Shown piece after piece: positions 9,901 to 16,151 of a stretch of DNA of 16,151 bases. The stretch lies in the NCBI GenBank assembly GCA_004151065.3, contig NWUY0304046470.1:1-16151 (forward strand), given 5' to 3'. A model generated the notes under the pieces. That model saw only the letters and a program-made list of their open reading frames with translations, was not told the DNA's origin and did not search any database. Within the stretch, counting starts at the first letter, position 1; each line of letters opens with the position of its first letter. The position numbers and the translations under genes were made by a program. Origin of the DNA: Larix sibirica (lineage: Eukaryota > Streptophyta > Pinopsida > Pinales > Pinaceae).

Positions 9901-11013
9901 ATGGACCGGGTACTGGGATTAGTGGATATCAACATTATCAAAAGGTTTCATTTTGTTCTATAATGAATCGGATGTTATTCGGTGGAAGGGCAGTGAAGAA
10001 GTTGGAATTTTCTCTGTGAAGAAGGCTTACATTTCGTTATGGAGCCAGCATTTTAGTGAGGATCCTTAGTGGTGGAAGAAGATCCGGGCTGTTAAAACGA
10101 CGCATAAGAGTAAGATTCTTATCTGGGCCATTCTTCATAACAAGATTCCCATGTGGGATTGCCTAAAAAGAAAATTTCAAGTTGGACCAGGAAGATGCAG
10201 CTCATGTAGAATGGCCGAAGAGGAAGTAGATCATCTCTTTCTACATTGTCCCTTTATTTTACAGGTTTGGGCAGATCTTCGTCAAAATCTACACTTTTTT
10301 CAGGTGATTGAAGATGTTTCCTTTGTAGGCTTTTTCAAATTTTGGTTTGAAAAACCGAGGTTGAAAAGGCTTAGATGCTTAGTGTTTCTAGTTCCTTGGT
10401 ACGTGTGGTTAGAACGTAATCAATCGGTGTTTGAAGATATTAACAAGCCAAGTTTCTATGTAACCTCACAGATTCTTTCAGTTTATCATTTATTTCTAGA
10501 ACAGGAGAAAGAGGTTCAGGTAAGACTACCAAAGGCTTTGTTTACTGAGGTTGGAGAAATAGTGGGCTATTTCGATGGAGCTTGCTCAAATAATATTTGT
10601 GGCTTGGAGGACACCTGAGTATTTTGGATTCAGTTTACAGTTTCCAAGCGAATGGAGGTTCTGGATCCAACAACCGAGATGAAGGACTTGCGTTGCGAAT
10701 TCTCCTTATCCTGGCAAAAGAAAAGTAGGTGGATACTTTAAGATTTTTGGGGGATTTTGAGCTTTGGGTAAAGTATATGAACAAGGAGAACGACTTCAAT
10801 AGCCATACACTTCAGATCCTGAGAAGAAATGTGGAACTGCAGGTAACGACTTTCAAGAAGGTCTCTTTTGCACATGTTTTTAGAGAACAAAATATTTAGG
10901 CAGATGTCCTATCTAAGGCAGGATTGCTCATGGAAGAAGGAGACTGCAAGATCCTACATACTCGGCAGGCAATTCAAGAAACAAATCTGATTAAATTACA
11001 CTCTTTAAATTAA
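6897..11013 (+). pseudogene. LINE ORF2: endonuclease, reverse transcriptase, zinc finger, RNase H, broken
   Basis: This is the replication polyprotein of the element, about 1370 codons. The APE-type endonuclease shows SFNIWG (6909), NVYGP, AGDLN (7299-7313), RLDRF and SDH (7560-7568). The reverse transcriptase shows DLSKAYD (8654-8674), RQGYPLSP (8828-8851) and FVDD (8963-8974), where FADD or YADD is more usual; an upstream PRPDG replaces the common PGPDG. A zf-RVT-like finger has C at 10196 and 10205 and H/C at 10232-10249. RNase H follows: YFDGAC (D at 10574), NNRDE (E at 10681), GD (D at 10753) and HVFREQN then ADVLS (10873-10920). Breaks: TAG at 6999, 7680, 9032, 9707, 9920, 10067, 10726 and 10897, and one-base losses near 8346 and 10600. 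It ends with TAA at 11011-11013. Confidence 0.92.
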
Positions 11014-11228
11014 ATGATCCGAACAAGCAGTTTTTATGCTTTTTTGAATATTAGTTCAGTTTTTGAATTGTTATTACAACTTTGATAACATTGTAAAAGT
11101 ATCTACCTTTACAACTGGAGATAAAATTCTCAGTTTTCTATTTTGGATATCATCGTGCTCTTATGCACCTATGGAATGTATTTTTGTTCTTTATGATCAA
11201 TGAATACAACTTTTTCTTTGGAAAAAAA
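11014..11228 (+). other. LINE 3' UTR and A tail
   Basis: About 200 bases of T-rich noncoding sequence follow the ORF2 stop and end in TTTTTCTTTGG plus seven A. The short A run fits a plant L1 3' end that has shortened since insertion. Confidence 0.75.
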
Positions 11229-11363
11229 GGTATAATTAGTGGGATTATTGATTAAAAATAAATATTGAATTTATCTATTGATTAGGCATAATAGGATAGG
11301 ATTGAATTGATTGGGTATAATTAGTGGGATTATTAATTAAAAATAAATCTTGAATTTATCTAT
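11229..11363 (+). repeat. AT-rich direct repeat next to the LINE tail, 85-bp period
   Basis: A 50-bp block starting GGTATAATTAGTGGGATTAT occurs at 11229-11278 and again at 11314-11363 with about two differences. Between them lies GGATTGAATTGATT (11299-11312), which is also present at 5208-5221 before the LINE. The insertion therefore seems to have hit a small local repeat. The repeat starts at the very base after the A tail. Confidence 0.75.
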
Positions 11364-11869
11364 ACATCCATTTCATCATATAAACTTATAAAGACAAGAA
11401 GATGAGTCATGAGTTATGTTGGTAGTTAGTTTTTTTTGTAATATTCCATTTGGAGTAATAACAGTAGGAGTAGTTTGGTGCAAAGATCATTGGTGAATCT
11501 GTCTATTGACGAAGATGCAGAAGCTGTCTGCGGCCTCCCATGAGGCAAAAGAACAATTGGAATGGGCCAAAGTTGATAACAACCTTGATAGGCGAGAATA
11601 CAAGAATAATAAACAATAAAAATAATCCATAAAGCAAATATCCCATGGAAAGAAAGAAAGAAAGAAACAAAAGCAGTAGAAATGTTATCCTATAAGCCTT
11701 CCACTACATGGCTTCAAACGACATAGATTGGCATCATAACCACCAAGTGGTCTTAAAAATGCTTACAGGCATAAATGCCACAATAACAATCAAAAGAAAT
11801 AAAACCTCGAAAAAAATAAGCTCAATGGCTATAGACTATCATCGCCTCCTCTTGTGAAATGTCTATACT
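11364..11869. other. Noncoding stretch with a GAAA microsatellite
   Basis: No gene is supported here. A 34-codon open frame at 11515-11619 is too short and unlike anything I know. A (GAAA)5 microsatellite lies at 11648-11667. The rest is AT-rich and could include LTR sequence of the remnant that follows, read on the minus strand, but I could not find a matching LTR copy. Confidence 0.4.
11648..11667 (+). repeat. Microsatellite (GAAA)5
   Basis: Five perfect GAAA units are followed by CAAAAG. It is a simple repeat with no visible function. Confidence 0.9.
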
Positions 11870-12091
11870 ATCTCCCCCTTCTATGATATTTGAAATTTGA
11901 GTAGCCTGCAATCATTGTAACATGCAATAGCATAGATTTCTATCTCGTTACATAGAATATATACATATGTGTTAAGATCCTAGTGGGCGGCCTTCACTAA
12001 CACCTCGGGGTTTTGGTGTAACGGTTCGTATCAATATGTTGCACAGGTTGAGAGAATACGAGTTAAGTTGGGTTAAAGAAACGTGGATATC

Positions 12092-12123
12092 ATATTTTAT
12101 TTTTCCTTTGGAAAATAAAATAT
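12092..12123. repeat. AT-rich hairpin
   Basis: ATATTTTATTTTTCC pairs with GGAAAATAAAATAT around a TTT loop, with one bulged T. It forms a stem of about 14 bp inside otherwise unremarkable noncoding DNA. Confidence 0.7.
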
Positions 12124-12257
12124 ATCTTAAAAAAATCACAAACAAAAACACTAAATAAGTCATCCCTTTCTTGGATGTCCTTTGTATATGTGATGTGATG
12201 TAAGCATTAGATTAAGCAATCTCTCTCAAAGTCATCCTCGTCTTCCCAGTTGTTCTT

Positions 12258-12715
12258 ACCATGTATGATGTTATCATGATATGATCGATATGGATCAATT
12301 CCATCACCCTTCCCATTTACAATGGTTTCTCCATATATTTAAGATAAAATCAATTATCATAGAATTTTGGCAAAACGATTAAAATTTCATGTTTTATCAC
12401 TTTAATTTAGGAGTCCTTAGTAAAGTCCTTTCTAAGTAAGACATCTTCATTAATGAGGGTATCATTCCTAAGAAAAAAATCCATATTAACAAGATTGTGA
12501 CTCTCAACTACGACACCCTCGTAAACGAGGTTGTCTCCTATAATTATATATCCTTGTTAATGAGGCCATCCTCCCCATTTATGATGTTTGCATTCATGTG
12601 TTTACACTTTTTCAGGTTGTCTTATGTTTTTAAGACAATATCATAATATTTATTATATTTCCACGACATCATTACACATTATGACAAGTAGGGAATCCTA
12701 ACTAATGAGGATCAT
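12258..12715 (+). repeat. Cluster of degenerate quasi-palindromic 18-20-bp motifs
   Basis: Seven related short motifs lie at 12258, 12313, 12444, 12517, 12552, 12574 and 12696. They share a core like CCTTGTTAATGAGG followed by a TC-ending tail such as CCATC or TTGTC. Two cores are near-perfect palindromes: CCTCGTAAACGAGG (12517-12530) and CCATTTACAATGG (12313-12325). Spacing is irregular, from 22 to about 130 bp. It may be an eroded minisatellite in the internal region of the LTR element. Confidence 0.45.
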
Positions 12716-12726
12716 TGGCTAAAGGG

Positions 12727-13107
12727 TTAACGATTTGGCCATTTTCCTAGTACCTCTAGGTCTATGATTCTGGCCACTACAACCATCGACTTGGCCATTC
12801 CTCCTATGGGAAGTCCAATGTCCTTATCAACATATTTTTCCTTCGTTATTGTTTGGAACCTGATGCACATCCCCTCAATCATAACCACCTCATTTGAAGT
12901 GTACTACAGGTTTGTATGTGTGCATGTAGCCAGTGTTAATTGCAAGTTGGTGGATTGGCATATGACATGTAGAAGAGGTATAAGAAATTGTTGAGTTTGT
13001 GTCAGAGTAGCATCTGTCTAAAAATAGAGAGTCAGGCTACTAATCAAGCAATCCAAAGGCTTTCCATTCATTTGGCCTCCATACTTGGGTAAGGTCATCT
13101 TGGCATC
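12727..13107 (-). pseudogene. Gag-like relic of an LTR retrotransposon
   Basis: One minus-strand frame of 127 codons gives LPKYGGQMNGKPLDCLISSL followed by TLYF, then a stretch with TQTQQF. This resembles the LPKFxG...LDxWLxxLExYF opening of plant gypsy-type gag proteins. Two in-frame TAG stops interrupt it, and the frame ends in TAA at 12729-12727. The W and zinc-knuckle parts of gag are not visible. The position downstream of the primer-site-like sequence fits gag. The similarity is weak and judged by eye, so this could be chance. Confidence 0.3.
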
Positions 13108-13676
13108 CAATTGGAAGATAGATGACCACGATCTAGTAAGGAGAACTTCCTACGTAGAGAAGGTTGAAGAGATCAGGTTGTAATGGTGTGCAAGAGGAAT
13201 TGTTTTCATAAGTGGATGGTTCTCAATGAGGGGCCAATATAGTAGATGAGGGGTTGATGGTTTCATAGTGATAACCAACAAATATTAATGGGTTGTAGGA
13301 ACGATAATACTAGGTTGAGGCATGCCAACATCGGAGGAGAAAAACCCAATGACTTGTTGAGGTGAATAGAGGGTTCAATCCTCCAAAAGATACTAGAACA
13401 AAAACCTAAAATTGACCACTAACATTATCCAAAGAGATATGGGTAGGAAGGGTGAGCTTCAATGAACCAATTCTAATGAATATTCTTGTTGGAGCAAGGC
13501 TTCCACTTCAAATAAAAACCAAAGCGAGGGAAGAGCTAAGAGTAAGTGCCAGTGGAGATTTAGCTGGTGAGGAACACTCCAATAAACTAAATTTGGTTCT
13601 TTGCTACTACAAGATGTTATTAATGATCAAGACACTAAGAGTGAGAAAAGATGAATAAGATCAGGTCTGGACCAAT

Positions 13677-13697
13677 GCTCTAATACCAATTGATGTA
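13677..13697 (-). other. Primer binding site and LTR edge
   Basis: The minus strand reads TACATCA, AT, TGGTATTAGAGC. The last 12 bases match the complement of the plant initiator tRNA-Met 3' end at 11 of 12 positions, and the LTR edge ends in CA as expected. It marks the 5' LTR/internal junction of a minus-strand element. Confidence 0.55.
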
Positions 13698-13709
13698 TCT
13701 ATGAACTAT

Positions 13710-13723
13710 CACTACAAGGAAAA
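13710..13723 (+). repeat. CACTA terminal inverted repeat, left end
   Basis: The terminus reads CACTACAAGGAAAA. The partner repeat should appear in the opposite orientation at the far end, outside the window. The preceding bases belong to an LTR edge, which supports an insertion junction here. Confidence 0.8.
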
Positions 13724-15098
13724 CAACTTCTAGTGGAGGTTTTTGTGGACGCTTCACAAAAAAGAGCCCATTTATTTGTTTATAGAGGAGGATGCTAGTG
13801 GAGGCAAGCGGGCAGAGGTTTTAGCATAAGTTTTTTTGGGTACGCATAAACATACCAACCCCATCGGTGCATTGAAATAGTTAGAGCACTGACAAACCAG
13901 TGAGACTAATTAGGAAGCGCACTTAACTCCAAATTTTTTTATGCCATTTTAAAAACTATATAATATCTACTTCTCGACAAAACTAGGCGATGTGTGTTAA
14001 GGACACAAATGCACCAATGCGAAGAGTAAAACACATTGTTTAAAAGACGTAAAAACATAGGTTCTAATTGTTTTTAGAAGAAAAAAATGGTGCTCCTTAT
14101 CTACCTAGCCACACCAGTGCACTAACATCAACGATGCACCGGTGCGCCTAATAAAACAAAGCACCGGTGTCAAAATAACTTGATGAAATTTGAAAAAATA
14201 TGTTTATTTTATTTTTCGCGGCAAAACTATTTGGTGTGTGGGAAATATGTTAATGCACCAATGTGTTTAATAATAACATGCACCACTCTGTCAAAAAAAC
14301 ACGCCCTCGATTGGAAAAAAACTATTTTCAATTTTTTCCAATATGGGGACCTTGAGGCATTATAAATTTGGAGATGCATCGATGTGCAACTAAATATAAC
14401 ACACCAGATATTAAAAAAAATGATCTTTTCATGTTGTAAAAATAAAAATACAAAAATTCTCTTTTCATTTTGTAAAAATAAAATACATGATGGTACTCCC
14501 TATAACTAAAAGTGCATTGGTGCACCCCTATACAAGATGCATAAGTGCGCCACTATATTGGGCACACCAAAATGGGGTAAAATAAAAAAAATATTACCGC
14601 ACAAAATTACTCATTTCACCCATTTCTCAATGCGACAAACCTCTTAGGCCCACCTAAGCACCAGTGCGATACTCTTTGCATGATGCCCCTTGCATGCGGT
14701 GCTCATTTATTGTTGGATTTCTACTGTGGTTTGGTTGGTTGGTGGAATTGATTTATTTCCAAACCGGTGGGAAACATCATTTGTTGTGTACGTGGAAACC
14801 ATGCCTCGCAGGTGGACAAGAGTCCGAGTATTGTCTTTATTACCTTCTCATTTATTTTTTTAGCGGAGTAAAAACTAAAATTTCACTTAAATTTGTCATT
14901 TTTAAACAAACAAACAAAAAAAAAATTGTGTGATGTGTGTCGTAAGCTCGACTTGCACCATATTACTGGAGCATTGTGTGTAAACACAGAGCACACTGGT
15001 AACGGGGGCCAAATTTCAACTTTCATGCACTGTAGCTGGTGCATTACAAAAAACGTAACACGCCGAAATTAAAACAATAAAAAAATCAAAAAATATGA

Positions 15099-15757
15099 GG
15101 TGCTCTATAAATATATTGACGCACTGCTAATGGTGCATCCATATATTTAAAGAGCACCATTTACTGAACAAAAGTTTTTAGGGATATGGTCTGTTTGAGG
15201 AAACTAAACTCACCACCAATGAAACTATTAAATTATTATTGTTTAAACGGTGCTTTGTAAATATACTGACGATCCACTAATGGTGCATCAGTATATATAT
15301 AGAGCACTGGTTAGTAAACAAATAAAATAAGTTACACTGTGCGTTTTAATAAACTAAATGCATTGCTTAGAAACCATAAACAATATTTTGAAAAATGCGG
15401 TGCTCTCTACATATATGGACACACCAGCACTGTGGTGCGTCAATATATTTACAGAGCACCGCTTAGTAAAAAAAATTAAATTCCCACGGTGCATTTGAGT
15501 AAACTCAACACATTGCCTTGAAACCACAAACATTTTTTTTTAAATGCGGAGCTCTATAAATATATAGACACACTTGAACCAGTGTGCTTTTATATATCAA
15601 GAGCACCGCATAACCCACATAAACTTTAGGCATGTCGTGTGTTTTGGTGAACTAAACACATCGCCACTGGAACCATAAACAATTTTTTTAACTAATAGGT
15701 GTTATTTAAATATACTGATGCACAGAAAATGGTGTGTCAGTATATTTAAAAAGCACT
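15099..15757 (+). repeat. Array of five 60-bp imperfect palindromes at 150-bp intervals
   Basis: Palindromes lie at 15099-15158, 15249-15308, 15399-15460, 15548-15607 and 15698-15757. Each starts GGTGCTCTATAAATATAT or similar, has a centre like GCACTGCTAATGGTGC, and ends with the reverse complement of the start (AAATATATnnAGAGCACC type). Arms are about 27 bases with some mismatches. The spacers of about 90 bp are also related; they carry motifs like AAACCATAAACAAT and a second short palindrome (TTGAGTAAACTCAA at 15495, TGTGTTT/AAACACA at 15638-15660). The array belongs to the subterminal zone of the CACTA element. Confidence 0.85.
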
Positions 15758-15789
15758 ATGTAGTGAACAGTTTTGTTTTCAACAATGGC

Positions 15790-15939
15790 AATGCTTTGAC
15801 TATATACCGGTGCACCGCTATCGGTGCGCCTACATATATTCAGCACACGGACAAAATAATAAGCTTAAAGTTCTAACATATCGGTGCTCTATAAATCCAT
15901 ACGCACTACTGCAATGTGTATGTTTATCTACAACACGCC
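15790..15939 (+). repeat. Two further palindromes with shortened spacing
   Basis: Related but more diverged palindromes lie at about 15790-15846, with centre GGTGCACCGCTATCGGTGCG, and at 15883-15939. They are spaced about 93 bp apart rather than 150, as if most of a spacer had been lost. A short inverted pair, GCACCGCTAACGGTGC (from 16044), follows without the longer arms. Confidence 0.65.
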
Positions 15940-16151
15940 GACACTATAGAAAGAAAGAAAAAAACGTATTAATGTGAAAGCATTGCAAGCAGTGTAGGGT
16001 TATTTTAAAAACATCGTGAGTGATGCGATTAGATCATACTAGCACCGCTAACGGTGCGTTACTGTTTTTTAGGTGCACCAAAAATGTTAGCGATTTGTGT
16101 TGAGAAAAAAAAACTAGTTTTGATAAATAAAAATGTACTTTAATCATTTTT

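Larger units (their letters stand above)
5229..11228 (+). mobile_element. L1-type LINE (non-LTR retrotransposon), near full length, inactive
   Basis: The element has the plant L1 order: short 5' UTR, ORF1 (5339-6900), ORF2 (6897-11013), a 3' UTR of about 200 bases and an A tail at 11222-11228. The 3' end, with ATGATCAATGAATACAAC before the A run, is typical of plant LINEs. The 5' boundary is uncertain and could lie anywhere from about 5222 to 5338. I could not define a clean target-site duplication: GGTAAT before the assumed start resembles GGTATAAT after the tail only loosely. Both ORFs carry frameshifts and stops, so the copy cannot move by itself. It lies on the opposite strand to the PPR gene, on its promoter side. 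Confidence 0.9.
11870..13709 (-). mobile_element. Decayed LTR-retrotransposon remnant, minus strand
   Basis: Read on the minus strand, it begins with an LTR edge ending TACATCA (13697-13691). Two bases later comes TGGTATTAGAGC (13688-13677), one base off TGGTATCAGAGC, the usual plant primer binding site for initiator methionine tRNA. A gag-like relic (13107-12727) follows. A purine tract, AGAAGGGGGAGAT, near 11883-11871 could be the polypurine tract before the 3' LTR. No reading frame survives and no polymerase region is seen, so the element is nonautonomous or heavily deleted. The LTR is cut at 13709/13710 by a CACTA element. The primer-site match is the strongest evidence; the 3' boundary is a guess. 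Confidence 0.45.
13710..16151 (+). mobile_element. CACTA (En/Spm-type) DNA transposon, one end, runs off the window
   Basis: The element begins with CACTACAAGGAAAA, close to the CACTACAAGAAAA terminus common in plant CACTA elements. The three bases before it (TAT, 13707-13709) would be one copy of the usual 3-bp target duplication. Two CTAGTGGAGG direct repeats follow at 13730 and 13795. The rest is a very long subterminal repeat zone with about thirty GGTGC or GCACC pentamers in both orientations, such as GCACCGGTGC. Such motifs are bound by the element's own regulatory protein in En/Spm. No transposase coding region appears before the window ends, so the element is larger than 2.4 kb or consists of repeats only. 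Confidence 0.8.

Noticed and set aside
11515-11619. 34-codon open frame beginning MQKLSAASHEAKEQ
   Set aside because: It looks protein-like in composition but is short, isolated, without promoter or homolog that I know, and could be chance.
11985-12035. Possible tRNA-like SINE promoter boxes (TAGTGGGCGG and GGTTCGTATC)
   Set aside because: Box B differs from GGTTCGAATC, box A is weak, no cloverleaf forms by eye, and no A or T tail follows at a suitable distance.
11972-12163. 63-codon minus-strand open frame
   Set aside because: It crosses the AT-rich hairpin at 12092-12123, has no ATG-supported context and no recognisable domain.
12764-12994. 76-codon plus-strand open frame
   Set aside because: It overlaps the gag-like relic on the opposite strand and shows no domain or codon evidence.
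14664-14933. 89-codon open frame in the CACTA region
   Set aside because: It lies across subterminal repeats, has a cysteine- and aromatic-rich composition unlike a real protein, and matches no transposase motif.
13710-16151. CRISPR-like array reading of the regular 150-bp repeats
   Set aside because: The units are 60-bp palindromes with related, not unique, spacers, in plant DNA and joined to a CACTA terminus.

Overview
The window looks like nuclear DNA of a land plant, probably a large-genome seed plant. It holds a P-class pentatricopeptide repeat (PPR) gene, a plant L1-type LINE whose ORF2 carries a C-terminal RNase H domain, one end of a CACTA DNA transposon, and decayed LTR-retrotransposon sequence. 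There are no bacterial-style operons, no CRISPR array and no tRNA or rRNA gene that I can support. I cannot fix the species. A gymnosperm would fit the LINE RNase H style and the transposon-rich setting, but that is a weak inference.

Layout. Positions 1-840 are retrotransposon-like noncoding DNA with a TATA box and an 84-bp tandem repeat. Positions 841-2123 are AT-rich noncoding DNA, with a stem-loop plus A tract near 1259. The only apparently intact gene is at 2244-4784 on the minus strand: an intron-free P-class PPR gene of about 846 codons, with a TATA/CCAAT pair upstream and a possible poly(A) signal downstream. About 440 bp beyond its start codon lies a LINE in the opposite orientation (about 5229-11228). 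Its ORF1 has DUF4283-like and CCHC-knuckle regions, and its ORF2 has endonuclease, reverse transcriptase, zf-RVT-like zinc finger and RNase H regions. Both ORFs are dead: I count three single-base frameshifts and nine in-frame stops, all nine of them TAG. An AT-rich direct repeat (11229-11363) follows the LINE tail.

From about 11870 to 13709 is a strongly decayed LTR-retrotransposon remnant on the minus strand. It has a primer-binding-site-like sequence next to an LTR edge, a gag-like relic and a polypurine-like tract. At 13710 a CACTA terminus (CACTACAAGGAAAA) interrupts the LTR. The rest of the window, to 16151, is the subterminal region of that CACTA element. It is dense in GGTGC/GCACC motifs and includes a regular array of 60-bp imperfect palindromes repeating every 150 bp.

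The genes do not form a pathway. The likely cellular product is the PPR protein, which by family knowledge would be imported into mitochondria or plastids and bind organellar RNA. Everything else is layered transposon history: a LINE near the PPR promoter side, and a CACTA nested in an older LTR element. I found no clear new biological system. The most unusual signals are the palindrome array in the CACTA end, the all-TAG decay of the LINE, and the duplicated PPR motifs with a G-biased predicted target.
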